Of a stretch of DNA of 64,000 nt, positions 11,931 through 24,551 are shown piece by piece. This DNA comes from Ovis canadensis. Lineage: Eukaryota > Chordata > Mammalia > Artiodactyla > Bovidae. The notes beneath the pieces were generated by a model, which was not told where the DNA came from, did no database searches, and saw nothing but the letters and a program-made list of their open reading frames with translations. The stretch is from the NCBI RefSeq assembly GCF_042477335.2, contig NC_091255.1, positions 42,138,501-42,202,500 on the forward strand, read 5' to 3'. Each line of letters starts with the position of its first letter. Position 1 is the first letter of the stretch. The position numbers were made by a program, and so were the translations under genes.

Positions 11931-12960
11931 GTTAAGAAAGAACAAAGAAATAATGAGCCGAGGTTTGCCGAGGAAACAAAAAGGTGAGGAAGTTGGGCAG
12001 GCAGGGAGCCTGCATGCCAGAAGGCAAGACTGTGAATACTTTTCAAGGAAACATAAAAGGTTCAGAGTCAGATTCCATCAAGTGCTTTTTCAGTTTCTCT
12101 TAAGGTGATTACATAGCTTTCCCCTTTCATTACTTACACAATGGATTAAACTAACCTATATCCTAATATCAAAGCAATCTTCAATTTGCAGAAGAAAACC
12201 TACTTGAAATTCTGCTGAATTCATCTTGCTGTTTTATTTAGGATATTTGCATATATCCATATGTCATCTTTGTCTATAGTTGACTTTTGTGGGCTTTACT
12301 CTTCTCCATCAGGATTATTTTGATTTTGTGAATTTAAAGTTCTTCGATTTCTTATTTTCTGACACAATTTGATAGCATGGGGGCTGTCATCATCAACCTC
12401 TGATAATTTAAGGACTCAGGATTTTGTGTGGAATTTTTACCCAGTCTCTGTCCCATCATTTCTGCTACCCACGTTAGGGCTGGTTACGACCCCCACTGCC
12501 TCCACCCCAAGCCCCCACTCCTTGCCACCACAAAACCAGGTCTCTGTTTTCCGGCCATAGTGAGTGAAACTGTCACCTCTTGGGTTTTACAGATGAAGCA
12601 CAAAAAGGCCCTGCCCCTGTCTTGCCTAATTCCTCTCCCCGCTCATTTTCGATGCCTCCTTCTTACAAAAAGTCTTGCCTGATACGTTCCACCCTAGACC
12701 CATCCTGGCCTGTTCTCCTCACTTGTCTGTCTCCCCACCCAGAGCTGGAGCTTGAAGACTGAAAGTGTGCTTCATCACCAGCACCACCTCGGCACTGGCA
12801 CAAGCAGGTACTTGCTTCCCAGTGATCAGGCAAATGCTGTGAGCCTGCACCTTAGAAACAACAGGCGAAAATGTCAGAAAATGACAGTCTGCGGGGCAAG
12901 TCTGGACCAAACGAATGGATCACATTCACTGACATACTGTCAATGCCTGCCTTCAAGCTA
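11931..12960. other. Unique sequence, nothing recognised
   Basis: About 1 kb with short open frames only and no assigned repeat. Confidence 0.5.
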
Positions 12961-13180
12961 TGGGCTTCCCAGGTGGTTCAGATGGTAAAGAATCTGTGTG
13001 CCTATGCAGGACACGCAAGTTCAATCCCTGGGTCAGAAAGATCGAACCCTCCCTTGAAGAGGTCATGGTTACCCATTCCAGTATTCATGCCTGCAGAATC
13101 CGATGGACAGAGGAGCTTGGTGGGCTACAGTGTATGGCAGAAGAGTTGAACACGATTAAGTGACTGATCATGCATGCACG
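12961..13180 (+). mobile_element. Bov-tA SINE, diverged
   Basis: Head gggcttcccaggtggttcag, box B-like gttcaatccctgggtcag, BovA body cattccagtattcatgcctg. Confidence 0.85.
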
Positions 13181-13640
13181 CCCCTCGAGCTATAAGAGCT
13201 GGAGGGGACTGGTTGTGAGACACTGTGACTCCTAAAAAGCCTAGAATATTTACTAGTGCAGCTGGTTTTCTTTCCTGTGCTGACACTCACTACCACCATG
13301 AGAGCAGCCACCGCACCGTGCTCTGAGCTCCAAGCCCACTTCACCCCAGAATCACATTCAGGTAGCACCTTCACGGACACTATCATCACGCTTGTTTATC
13401 TTCAAGGTTTTGCTCCACACACAGCAGGGGCTGATCATAAACTCAGAAGACCACATGACCAGGAGGACACGGGAACAAGTGAGGCACGCCAGGTGGCAGA
13501 TAGTCCACCACTCAGTTACTACAGCTGACACTGAAACACAGCTGATTCAACAGAGGCTAAAAATCTGGATTTTTATGTGAAATGTCTTGATTATTAACAT
13601 GTTGTCAATTGACAAACACAGGCGTTTATCTTGGTATCTG
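13181..13640. other. Unique sequence, nothing recognised
   Basis: No gene or assigned repeat; open frames of 60-90 codons only. Confidence 0.5.
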
Positions 13641-13682
13641 GGGTCAAATTTAAAAAAACTCAGTTATATATAACTGAGTCAC

Positions 13683-13942
13683 TTTGGCACTCCACTCCAG
13701 TACTCTTACCTGGAAAATCCCATGGATGGAAGAGCCTGGTGGGCTACAGTCCATGGGGTTGCTAAGAGTCAGACACGACTGAGCGACTTCACTTTCACTT
13801 TTCACTTTCATGCATTGGAGAAGGAAATGGCAAACCACTCCAGTGTTCTTGCCTGGAGAATCCCAGGGACGAGGGAAGCCTGGTGGGCTGCCGTCTATGG
13901 GGTCGCACAGAGTCGGACACGACTGAAGCGACTTAGCAGAAA
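13683..13942 (+). mobile_element. Bov-A2 SINE inserted beside an L1 3' end
   Basis: Complete dimeric BovA with the linker ttcactttcacttttcactt and an end of gaagcgacttagcagaaaca. Flanking pieces look like L1 3' UTR. Confidence 0.9.
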
Positions 13943-14155
13943 CACAATATATATATGTGTGTATATGCATATTCTTTTCATATTTCTTTTCCATTATGGT
14001 TTATCACAAGATACTGAATACAGTTCCCCGTGCTCTACAGTAGGACCTTGTTGTTTATCCATCCTGTATGTAATAGTTTACATCTGCTAATCCTGAACTC
14101 ATAATCCTTCCCTCCCCCTACCTCCCCCCAAATTGGTTATTTTGACTACAGAATT
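13943..14155 (-). mobile_element. L1 3' UTR fragment
   Basis: Minus-strand L1 3' end, recognised by agttccccgtgctctacagt and aggaccttgttgtttatcca, which mirror the conserved L1 tail. Confidence 0.75.
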
Positions 14156-14294
14156 AAGGATTTCCTTAAGATACTAACAACAAAGTGGACATCATGTATC
14201 AGGAGAAACCATTTACATCATCTAAAAATCAGTAAGTGGTTAATGTCTAAAAAATATTCTAGTTAAAAATCTCAACTGGAAAATGGAGGAGAGG

Positions 14295-14412
14295 ATATTC
14301 CCTGATGGTACAGTGGTTAAGACTGGGGCTTTCACTGCTATGGGTCAGGGTTTGATGCCTGGTCAGGGAAATAAGATCCCGCAAGCCATGTGGCGAGGCC
14401 AAAAAAACAAAA
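14295..14412 (+). mobile_element. CHR-2-type SINE
   Basis: Head attccctgatggtacagtgg, ggtttgatgcctggtcaggg, end ggcgaggccaaaaaaacaaa. Confidence 0.8.
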
Positions 14413-14945
14413 ATGGGGAAACAGCATGAACAGGCAATTTACATTAAAGAAAACACAACAAGGTAGCAAGCATACACATTCTCAAGTGTATATACTCAGT
14501 AGTAACCAGAGAAATGTAAATAGAGTAAGACTGCGAAAAACTAGAAAGCTGGACAATGCCAAGTGTTTGCAAGAGAAAGGTCTTTGGAATACAGTGCACT
14601 CTGGGGAGATGCAGAATGGTATGGCCTCGCTCAGAAGCAATCAATGGTACTTGGTCCTAAATACTAAGTGCAGGCACACACTATGAGCAGGCAGTTCCGC
14701 TCCTGGCCCAAGTCCAGAGAGATTCTCGCAGAAGTCCATATGGGACATGTATGAGAGGTTCCCTCAGCACTGCTTGTAGTGTCTGGGCGTAAGAATCAAT
14801 GTGGGCATCCATCACCAGGAGGGACAGAGGCAGGATATGGTGGATACACAAACTGGATAGTCACCATAGCGACAGGAATGAGTCATAGAAGCATGGCGGT
14901 GAGTGATAACACTAGAAGAGTCTAACATGACACCACTTCTGTAAA
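14413..14945 (+). mobile_element. Old L1 3' end relic
   Basis: A divergent version of the ancient L1 ORF2 end/3' UTR block (aatgccaagtgtttgcaaga; tggtggatacacaaactgga). Heavily mutated. Confidence 0.5.
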
Positions 14946-14962
14946 TTAAAAATACCCTCCCA

Positions 14963-15160
14963 CGGGGACGTCCCTGGCAGTCCAGCGGTTAAGAACCAGC
15001 CTTCCAATGCAGGGGACGCAGGTTTGATCCCTGGTCAGGAATGAAGATCCCACATGTCTCGAGGCAACTAACCCCAAGTGCCACAGCAAAAGATCCTGTG
15101 TACTGCAACTAAGAGTCCACACAGATAAAGAAAGAAGAAACAAAGGAGATAACAAACTAG
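14963..15160 (+). mobile_element. CHR-type SINE
   Basis: Head acgtccctggcagtccagcg, box B-like ggtttgatccctggtcagg, long-form middle and an A-rich tail. Confidence 0.8.
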
Positions 15161-15565
15161 ATTTTTTTTAAGAGAAAAAACAAGAAAAAACATGCACACA
15201 AAGCAATACACATTCTTGAGAATACATACACACAAGATATGGAGGCATTTGGTAGGGTAGAGATCTTCACTCAAATCCAAGTATTTTGGGAAGATTTGAG
15301 CACATTATATCATGATGGCATCAAGAGACCGAATACGTAACAGTTAATCTGGGCAAATACATACAAATAAAACCACAATGATCCTCAAAGAAAAAAAAAA
15401 GAATACATACAATAAGAGCGTGTGTATTCAACAGAATAGTCGGCCATGGCGAGGGTGGGGAAGAGAATGAGACAGTGGGGTATACAGAAGAAAAAGGAAT
15501 ACATTATAAATTTATAAACTATAAACCAATGAAAGCATGAAAAAGCACACAAGACAAGAGAGGGG
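15161..15565. other. AT-rich sequence, nothing recognised
   Basis: No gene; may include decayed L1 but too divergent to assign. Confidence 0.4.
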
Positions 15566-15699
15566 CTCAGATGGAGAAGCTGTTCGTTTGAGGAACAGGC
15601 AACCCACTCCAGTATTCTTGTCTGGGAAGTCCCATGAACAGAGGAGCCTGGTGGGCTACAGTCCATGGGGTTGCGAAGAGTCAGACATGACTGAGCACG

Positions 15700-15733
<34 letters not shown>
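15566..15733 (+). mobile_element. Bov-tA SINE with (AC)n tail
   Basis: BovA body (cactccagtattcttgtctg, gtggggttgc-like end) followed directly by a 31-base AC run at 15703-15733, a microsatellite grown from the SINE tail. Confidence 0.85.
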
Positions 15734-15736
<3 letters not shown>

Positions 15737-17552
15737 TTACATCACCATCCTCGTCACAGAACACAAGTCAGCGACGTGTGGATCAAGGATGGAGAAGAGA
15801 TGCCTTTCCATGTCCTTGCAGCTACTCCTTCCAGGAGCACTAACAGATACCAGCGTAAGCGCTTCCCCCCGCCAAGGAGGCTCTGGGTCTATAGCTACAT
15901 GTGGCTTGCTGTGTGGTCCTCAGGGAATTCTCAGTCTTGTGGGAGATTAAACTTAGCCACAAAGTGAAGCAACAAACGCCACTGAACACAGTCACGGAAG
16001 AGAAGTAAGGGATAAAATGCCCCATGGGTGGAGCCATGGCCAGAGTTTGGGGAGCAGAGCCTGTGGTGGAAGAGGTGACCTGACTGATCTAGGAAAAGGT
16101 ACACATGAGACTGGGAACGGTCATGTGCCTTGCACCAGGTGCCCTGCAACTGGTGACCGGAGACCAGCAAGAGAACCGATCACTTAACAGCCCAGTGGTC
16201 ACCCCCTGCTCTGCCCCTCAAGGCTGCTTGCCGCGCAACAAACTTCAGCTTATTTCAAAGTCAGGAAACAGCGCTTTACCCGTAATACTCCAGAAATGCT
16301 GCTTTCTCCCCAGAGAGGGCAAGAGCATTTGGTAATTTGGCTGGGAGAAGTCATTTCCAAGTATGGTATCCATTTTTTTCCTGTGGAAAACAGGAGGGCC
16401 ATTTTACAACAAAGGGTTAACAGACCAGGCCTGAGACAGGCCTGAGCCAGTCGGCCCTTGGCTGGCATCTGAGAACTTGGATTTTGCTTCCTGATGTTTG
16501 CAGGACTGATAAGAGAGGCTCTTATTGCCCCTAAACTGTTTGTGCAAACACTGGTTTATGCTCAACACCTGCTTCCCTTCCAGGAGCCTGGAGTTTGGGT
16601 GGATGCTAGGCAGAGGGTGCCCAGTGTGACCAGCACCCAGAAAAGACCCTGGGGCCCAGTCTCAGGAGAGCTTCCTGGAGGACAGTGCTTCAGCTGTGTT
16701 TGCACAGCTTGTTGCCTCCCCAGGAGAGGACTCTCAGAAACCTGTGCCTGGTCCGCAGGGCTTGGCCCCTCTGGGCTCTTCCGTTTGCTGGTCTTGCTTT
16801 GTATCCTTCACAGTGATAAGTCACAGCCATGGGGATGGCAATGTGAGAATGTGAGGAGTCCCGTGAGACCTCCTAGGAAATCTCTGAACCTGGGGGTGTT
16901 CTGAACCTCTGGGACCCTCTCAACAACAGAAATTGATTCAAGATAAAAGGTAATATTGGAGAACGGACCTGTGGACACAGTGGGGGAAACTGGACTAAAT
17001 ACATACTTCTGCTTTCCTACTCTAAAATTCTTTGGAATGACAGAAATATTTTTAAACCACTAAATCAATAAGAGACCTGGGGAACAAGAAACAAGACCAG
17101 TGGCCAATGAAAGCACCTAAGATGCTTCTGAGAGGCACAGCATACTCAGGGTCAGACTGCCCGACTAAACCACAGCCCGGCACCAGCCTGGGAGGAGCCC
17201 GTCATGCAGGGCTTCAGGCTCCAGATCAGCAGAGGGAATGAGGGGCAGGGGTAGGATCTGACAAGGAGATGAACTGGGGCACGGCAGCCGGGAGGGCCAG
17301 GCCCCTGGGACTCCTCCCTGCACACTGAGCATCCATGACACGAGCCCCTGCCCTGGACCACACAGTCCACGAAGCAGCACGTCAGTCTCCAGCTATCACC
17401 AGAGGCAGCAAAGAGACAGGCAGGCAAACAGGAACCCTCATGCTCGAGTATGGGCATCTGAAGGCAGGTGCCCCAGGTTCTTACTCAACGTCATGAAATG
17501 GGGACACCAAGTCAACAGGAAGACGTGTGCCTGAGAGAGGAGTTAATGAAGC
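15734..17552. other. Unique sequence, nothing recognised
   Basis: A 1.8-kb stretch, moderately GC-rich, without a supported gene. The longest frame (136 codons, 16494-16904, plus) shows no familiar domain, signal or splice context. This is the longest non-repeat block left of the CpG island. Confidence 0.5.
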
Positions 17553-17777
17553 ACATTGTTGTTGTTTAGTCGCTGTCGTGTCTGACTCCTTTGTGACCCC
17601 ATGGATTGTAGTCTGCCCAGCTCCTCTGTCCATGGAATTCTCCAGGCAAGAATACTGGAGTGGGTTGCCACTTCCTTTTCCAGGGGATCTTTCTGACCCA
17701 GGGACAGAACCAGTGCGCCTGCTGCCTTGCAGGTGGGTTCTTTACCGCAGAGCCACCTAGGAAGCCCAATGAAGCAT
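17544..17777 (-). mobile_element. Bov-tA SINE with target-site duplication
   Basis: Minus-strand element from ttgttgttgtttagtcgctg to cacctaggaagccc, flanked by aatgaagca on both sides. Confidence 0.9.
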
Positions 17778-17888
17778 GTAGAAGAAATTATTAAATGTCT
17801 TGGAAAGATGGAAGGGAGGCATGACTATGAAAAGCAAGAGCCAACTGTTGGTTAAAATCTCTACATGGTGAAATTAAAAAGTAGACAA

Positions 17889-18211
17889 GGGGACATCCCT
17901 GATGGTCCAATGGTTAAGGCTTTGCCTTCCAATGTAGAGGGTGAGGGTTTGATCCCTGGTTGGGGAGCTAAGATCCAAAAAAAAAAGAACATAAACAACA
18001 GAAGCAATATTGTAACAAATTCAATAAAGACTTTATAAATGGTCCACACCAAAAAAAGATTAAAAAAGAAAAATAAAACCCAGTCAAGGTAATTACCTGG
18101 TGGTCCAGCGGTTAGGGTTTGACACTTTCACTGCTTGGGTCTGGGATTGACCCCTGGTCAGGGAACTAAGATCCCTCAAGCCCTGGGGGTATAGCAAAAA
18201 AAAAAAAAAAA
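17889..18211 (+). mobile_element. Two CHR-2-type SINEs, same orientation
   Basis: 17889-17990 (ggggacatccctgatggtcc; gatccaaaaaaaaaag tail) and 18088-18211 (attacctggtggtccagcgg; poly-A tail of about 16). Confidence 0.85.
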
Positions 18212-18659
18212 GCAGGGTCAAGGGCAGGACTATTTGTGCAAAAAAAAAGGAGGACTTAAGAACGTAATTCATATTTACTTATATTTTCATAAAGTGTCTC
18301 TGAAAGGATATATAAGAAACTAATAACAATGGTTACCTGCTTTTGAGGTGACAGAGAACTTGGTGGGGAGATGGAGGGGCACCTTTTACTTACAGCTTTT
18401 AATACAGTATAATTTTTGAACACTGAATATCTTATCTATTCCAAAAATTAAATTTTAAAAAAGTAGAAACCTTGAAAATTGAATACATGATTAAAAGAAA
18501 AAGATACTCAATAGATGGGCTAAAGAGTTGATGGGACAAAGCTAAACTAGATTTGTAGAATCTTCTAGAATGCAGCCTGAAAATGATAGAACATTTGACA
18601 GAAAAGTCAAGAAACATGAAGGATAAATTAAGAAATCTTAATATCCATTTTCATACTAT
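18212..18659. other. AT-rich sequence, nothing recognised
   Basis: No gene seen; possibly decayed L1. Confidence 0.4.
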
Positions 18660-18775
18660 TTTATGTTTTGGCCACACAGCATGTGGGATCTTAGTTCTCC
18701 AACCAGGGATCAAACCCGCACCCCCAGCAGTGGAAAAACAGAGTCTTAACCACTGGACTGACAGAGAAGTCCCAA
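18660..18775 (-). mobile_element. CHR-2-type SINE
   Basis: Reversed element: ttttggccacacagcatgtg, ccagggatcaaacccgcacc, end tgacagagaagtccc. Confidence 0.85.
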
Positions 18776-18799
18776 GAAATTCTAATACCCATTTAACAG

Positions 18800-20190
18800 T
18801 AATTCCAGAAGCAGAAAATGAAGAGAATAGAGGAGGCAGGGAAACATTCAAACTTTCCTAGGGCCAAGGAAATATTTACCTACAGAATGAAAGGGACCAC
18901 TGAGAACTAAGCATGAAGCACAAGAGAAATCCACCCCAAGGCAAATAGTGGCAAGATTTTAGAATACAAGGAAAAAAGAACAAATTGTGGAGCTTCAGAG
19001 AAATAAACAGGTTAACAGAAAAACAAACAACAAAGTGAGAATCAGATTACAAAGACTTCTCATCAACCACACTAGAGGCCAGCAGATAATAAAGAATTAT
19101 CTTCAAAACTCAGACATTTTTAACCTAGAATCCTATACCCAGTCCAGAGTATTCACATGGAAAAACAAGTTTTTAAATATTTTTTAAACTTATGAAAGCT
19201 CAGAAACTTTACCACTCATAGAATCTCTAGGGGTAAAAAATTTACTGAAGGACTCATGCAATCAAAACAACTAAAGAATCCAAAAATGAGAAAAACAAGA
19301 TAAAACAGTCAGTGATGAACAAATAACCAGTTAAACTTATAAATGTTGACACATAATGTACAAAACCCCCAAATCTCATATATACAGATTATCTTTAAAC
19401 ACCAAGAGAAAAAATGCTTAGGTATGTGTGAAAACTTAAGGATACCAAAAGAGCTCAAATCCATCTATCATCAGGGAAATCCAAGTTAAAACCGCAATGT
19501 CATACCCACCAGAATGACTAAAATAAAAAAGAAATTACCAAGAGTTGGCAAGGATGTGAGACAACCACATATGCTTCTCGGGTACATAAGCTGACGCAAC
19601 CACTATTGCAAACTGTTTGGCAGCATCTGTAAAAGCTGAGCATATGCACACTCTATGACCAAGCAATTTCACTTCTAGATATATACTCAACAGAAACGCA
19701 TACATCCATCCAGCAAAGACTGTTCACGGTGCACTATTCATGATAACCCCAAACTACAAACAACCTAAAACCAGTCGCGGTAGAACGGATATCCACATTG
19801 TGATACATACAAACAGTGGAATGTATACAGCAATGGAATGAACAAACCACAATCACACTCCAGAATCCTACAGATTACACAAATGCAATGTTGACAGAAA
19901 GCAGCTAAATACAAAGGAGCACGTACTGTACAATTCTATTGCTATCAAGTACAGAAACAGGAAGACCAATCTACTGTCAGAAATGACAAGGGTTATCCTT
20001 GGCAGTGAGCAGCAGGAGGACAGAATCTGGAATGTGGGAAAGATTGTTCTTATTTTTGTTTATTTGTTTCTCGTTTTGCCTGCTAGTTATACATGTATTT
20101 AGTTAGTCAAAATTCATCAAGCTGTTAAGATGTGTATACCTTTACATGCTCACGTTATACCTCAATAAAAAGGTGTCTCCAAATTCAAGG
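18800..20190 (+). mobile_element. Ancient L1 remnants (ORF2 end and 3' UTR)
   Basis: 19040-19150 matches an old L1 block (cactagaggccagcagataa, aacctagaatcctataccca). 19460-20180 matches the L1 3' end (ccatctatcatcagggaaat; agagttggcaaggatgtgag; tacaatgg-like cagtggaatgtatac). Multiple stops and indels. Confidence 0.7.
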
Positions 20191-20434
20191 GTGCCAAACA
20201 CAAGCAGAGTAAGAACAGTATTTGCAACTTCTATGTCATGAGAGAAATAAAATAGAACAAAATGAAAAAGTAAAAAATAAATCCTCAGTCAACCCAACAA
20301 AAAATAGGAAAAGGGTGGAGGCTGTCAGGAAATAAGCACAAGAAATTGAAAACATAAAACAAGACAGCAGGAATAGGACCCAAAATTACATTAATCAAAT
20401 ATAAATAGGTTAAAGTCATTGATTGAAAGATAAA

Positions 20435-21115
20435 GATTTCATGCCCATTAAGATGGCTACTTTCAAAAAAAAAAAAAACAGAAAATAACAAGCATTGGAA
20501 AAGATAAGGAAAAACTGGAACTCTTGTGCACTGTTTCAGGAATGTAAAAAGGTACAGCTGCTGGGGAAATAATACAGCGATACCTCCAAAAATTAAAAAC
20601 AAAATGATCATACAATCTTGAAATTTGATGTCTGGGTAAATACCCAAAAGCAGAGAGCAGGGTCTTGAAGAAGTGTTTGTACACCCATGTTCAGACCAAC
20701 ATTACTGACAATAGCTGCAATGTGGAAGCAACTCAGATGAAATAACATGCAAAATGTGGTCTGTATGCACAATGGAATGGTATTCAGTCTCATAAAGAAA
20801 GGACACCTGCTACAACACGGACTGACCTTGAGAACACAATGGTAAGAGAAGTAAACCAGTCACAGAGAGACAAATTCTGCATGAGGTACCTAGAACAGGC
20901 AATTTCACAGAGACAGAAAGTACAGTGGTGGTTACCAGGAGCTGGGGGCAGGGTGCGGTATGTATTGTTTAATGAGAACAGTTTAGATATTGCAGATGAT
21001 AAAGCTCTGCAGGTTGGCTGCACAGCAACACGAATATACTTACCTCTAGTGAACTGTACACTTAAAAATGACTAAGATGGTAAATTTTATTATATGTGTA
21101 TTTACCCTAACTTTT
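20435..21115 (+). mobile_element. Second ancient L1 3' end
   Basis: Another copy of the same block: attaagatggctactttcaa, aactcttgtgcactgtttca, tggttaccaggagctggggg, and an end with gactaagatggtaaatttta. Same strand as its neighbour. Confidence 0.8.
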
Positions 21116-21239
21116 CAAAAAAGACAAACATTAAGGAATAAAACAAAATCTTGCTGTTAGCTAATCACAAGAGTAACACCTAAAACAAAATACAGAAAAT
21201 AAAAAATTAATTAATATTACTAGAAGATATGCCAGATAA

Positions 21240-21645
21240 AGGGCTTCCCTGGTGGCTCAGCAGTAAAGAATCTGCCTGCAAACCAGGAGCTGCAGATGTG
21301 GGTTTGATCTCCGGTTCAGGAAGATCCCTTTCGGGAAGGCATGGCAACTCATTCTAGCCAGGAGAATCCCATGGACAGAAGAGCCTGGAGGGCTACAGTC
21401 CTTGGGGTCGCAAAGAGTCAGACACAACTGAAGTAATTTAGCATGAAGGCATGCATGCACATTGCTTATAGGGCTTCCCAGATGGCTCAATGGTAAAGAA
21501 TCCCATCAATGCAGGATCCCCTAGAAAAGTAAATGGCAACCCACTCCAGTCTTCTTGCCTGGGAAATCCTACGGACAGAGGAGCCTGGTGGGGTCCATGG
21601 GGTCACAAAAGAGTCAGACATGACATAGTGACTAAGCGACAACAT
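21240..21645 (+). mobile_element. Two Bov-tA SINEs in tandem
   Basis: 21240-21448 begins gggcttccctggtggctcag. 21471-21645 begins gggcttcccagatggctcaa and lacks part of the tRNA-BovA junction. Both end in a cagacatgac/cagacacaac-type BovA terminus. Confidence 0.88.
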
Positions 21646-21659
21646 TGCTATGGCTGGCT

Positions 21660-21952
21660 CACAAATGTATATATTTAATAATATTACAAAAACGAATAGA
21701 ACAAAAGAAAACCACTAGGGATCACAGTGGAAGTCCTTAACACAATTCTCAGAATCAATAGGTCAAGCAAACAATAAGGGTCCGGAGAATATAAATTATA
21801 CTTAGTAAATGTGAGATGAACATTTAATTTTGTACAGGGAAAAGTCACTAAAACTGACAGCTTATTAGACTACAGATTAATTTCTGTTTTTCATCTTTCA
21901 GCACTATGGCAGAATTGAAGTCCCCAAACCTTCCACCTACAAATTATCTTTT

Positions 21953-21990
<38 letters not shown>

Positions 21991-23340
21991 CTTTGGACTC
22001 ACTGCACTAGAGAAAACGGTTGAAGCCAAAATTCAAGAATGTGGGTAAATTAAAGGCATTTTCAGATATTATAAAAACAGAAAAATGTATCATCACTGAT
22101 AGAACTTGCAAAGAAGGTACTTCAGGGAGAAGGCGGGTGATCCAAAAAAGAGAATCTGAAGGAAAGAATGAAGAGTGAGGACAATGGTAAACAGGTAGAT
22201 AAATTTAACAAATCTAGTAACAAATAATAGCTAATAAATCTAGCTAACAAATAATCTAAACAAGTATCTAGCTAACCTAGAAAATAATAACAGCAATAAT
22301 GTCTAATCTGAAGCGTTAAAGTAAGAATAGAGCCAACGCCAAACAAGAGGTGACAGGAATTATAAGTCCTTGCCTCCATCAGGAGGACTGACTGATTATA
22401 TGATCGAATCTTTCGACTCAAAAGGCTAAAATTTGAGTAAAATAAACCCAAGTTAAGGAGAAAGAAAAAGAACAGAAATTAATGACAGAAAAAAATCAAT
22501 AGGATTAATCAATAAATCCAAAAGCTGGCTTAATAAATCCAAAAGCTGGTTATTTGAAAAGAAGCAAGCAAGCATGAAGCAAGTCTGGCCAATTAAAAAA
22601 GAGAAAAGGTGGACACACACGCACGCATACACACACACACACGTAAGTATAAACAGGAGACTGCACCACAGACAAGGGAGACTTTCTCTTACAACAGACT
22701 ACAATACATAACATTATCTTAACATATGTTAAATGTCAACAGTGCTAATGATTTTCTGGGAGGATGTAAAGTATTAGGTTGAAGAGGCAGAAAACCTTAG
22801 AAAAGCCAATGATGGAAAAAATGGAAAGGTAGTTAAATACTAATACCAACTTCTTTAAAAAAAAAAAACAAACCCAACACCAGCAGTCCAGGCAGTCTGC
22901 AGTCAGATTCTGCCAGACTTCGGGACCAGATCATTCTGCTTCAGAGCATGAAGAAAACTTTCCCCTCTCCACCACTGAGGACAGCATAACCTTGATTATG
23001 TACTCAGACATGGGAGGAGGGTGAAAAAACATAACACCAATTTCTTATCAATACAGATCCCCAAATCCTAAATAAAATGTCAGTATCAAACAACCCGTTG
23101 GCGACAGAAAAACTAGCAAAATAATCTCCTGTGATGTTAACAATGTCAAGAAGAAAACTACATGGTCATATAAATACATGCTACACAGAAGCATTTTGGG
23201 AGGGGGTGGAAATTCACAGAACAGAAACTGACTTAATCTGATAAATCAGATCCTTAATGAGGAAACACTGGCAACATTCCCCTAAAACCAAGCCCAAGAC
23301 AAAAATGTCCTATTTAATAGTCAAGGCTCTGGAGAGGTGG
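21660..23340 (+). mobile_element. Ancient L1 ORF2 remnants with AC microsatellites
   Basis: 22480-22560 keeps the L1 ORF2 landmark aatccaaaagctggttattt, partly duplicated as ccaaaagctggcttaataaa just before it. 22080-22180 resembles the ORF2 C-terminal block (aaagaaggtacttcagggag). AC runs lie at 21955-21987 (33 bases) and 22613-22643 (interrupted). No intact frame. Confidence 0.6.
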
Positions 23341-23814
23341 TCCATAGAAAACAAGAAATGAGTACAAACATTAGAAAGAGACCTCCGTTGTTTAACAGAA
23401 AAGATTGTCCATGTACAACAAGCAGACAAATCAACCGGAAAAACGATTAAAACGAACAGACCTCAGAGTGGACGCTCCAGGTCTAGTTTGGGGCACAAAT
23501 CAAACTTAGTTTGCTTCCAGACTTCGTCCTGCAAAGCTGTTTTCTGGAGAGTAAGGCATCGGGGATGACAGGCTTGCCCCCACCCCCAACCTCGTCTCCC
23601 ATCTTAAATGAAACAGCATCTTGTTTGAAACTAAACGACAGAAATCTTCTGAAACCAAAATTTGACTTGTGACGACTCAGCGGCGCTTTATCTGCTGCCT
23701 GCAGCGCCCGCAGCTGCTGATGGATAAGCGCGTCACGGCGGGCGAAATGCTCCCGATAGAGGGCAAGGGCGAGCAGCCTCTGGGAACGCGTCTCTCCAAG
23801 CGAGCAGCGCTCAT

Positions 23815-23821
23815 TATATAA
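23815..23821. promoter_or_regulatory. TATATAA element beside the minus-strand donor
   Basis: The sequence tatataa overlaps the intron start after the CAG|GTAAGT donor and is nearly palindromic, so it could act as a TATA box in either direction. It may be chance, because it lies at the AT-rich edge of the CpG island. Confidence 0.25.
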
Positions 23822-23827
23822 ACTTAC

Positions 23828-24540
23828 CTGCTGGCAAACGCAGCGCCCACACCTCAAAAATGAGATATTCAGGGTCCGAATTCCCTTTTTAAAACAGAAT
23901 TCTAAAACTAACGGCGTTCCCCGGATGCGCGAGGAGGAGGCGTCCCCCTGCGCTCCTGACAGGCTGCGCATCCCGGGCCACCGGGCATCCCAACGGCGCT
24001 CGGGTCCAGGTGCGCCACGCCGGCCGGGCCAGCGCAGCGGCGCCCACGGTTCGCAGGGGCCTGGACCCCACGGACCGCCCGCCCCGCCTCGCAGCACCCG
24101 GGACAGCTCCCGCGGGGCCGCTCCGGGGGCGCCTCTGGGGCCCCGAGTCCGCGGCGCCGGCCTCTGTCCAGCGCTCCCGGACACCCCCGGCCCGGAGGGG
24201 AGGCCAGTCTCCTGCCGCGCCACCTGCGACACGGGTCCGGCCGCCCGAGCTGGACCGTCCGGACGCCGCCTCAGCGAGGGGCAGCCCCGCGACCCGCGCC
24301 GGACCCTGCACCCCGAACCCCGCACCCCGGACCCCCATTCCGGACCTAGACCCGGACCCGCAGCCCGAGATGACCACGCGGCTCAGACGCGAGGCGAGAG
24401 TGGTCGGCACCGCCCCCACTCACCCGCCAGCTCCGCTCCGCAGCCAGCAGCAGCCGCGGCTCCCGCGCTCCCTCACGGACTTCCCGAGGGGCCCCCGCCG
24501 CCGAGCGACGCCCTGAGCCGCCTGCAGGGGGCGCGCGAGA
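23828..24540 (-). other. Candidate first exon (mostly non-coding) of the minus-strand transcript
   Basis: On the minus strand the sequence from the ZNF143-type site runs through CpG-rich DNA to an ideal splice donor. The exon would end at 23828, and the intron would start GTAAGT at 23827. The start is only approximate. Open frames cross the segment on both strands, as expected in stop-poor GC-rich DNA. None resembles a known protein to me, so I treat it as 5' UTR. Confidence 0.4.
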
Positions 24541-24551
24541 GCGGCGCGGGG

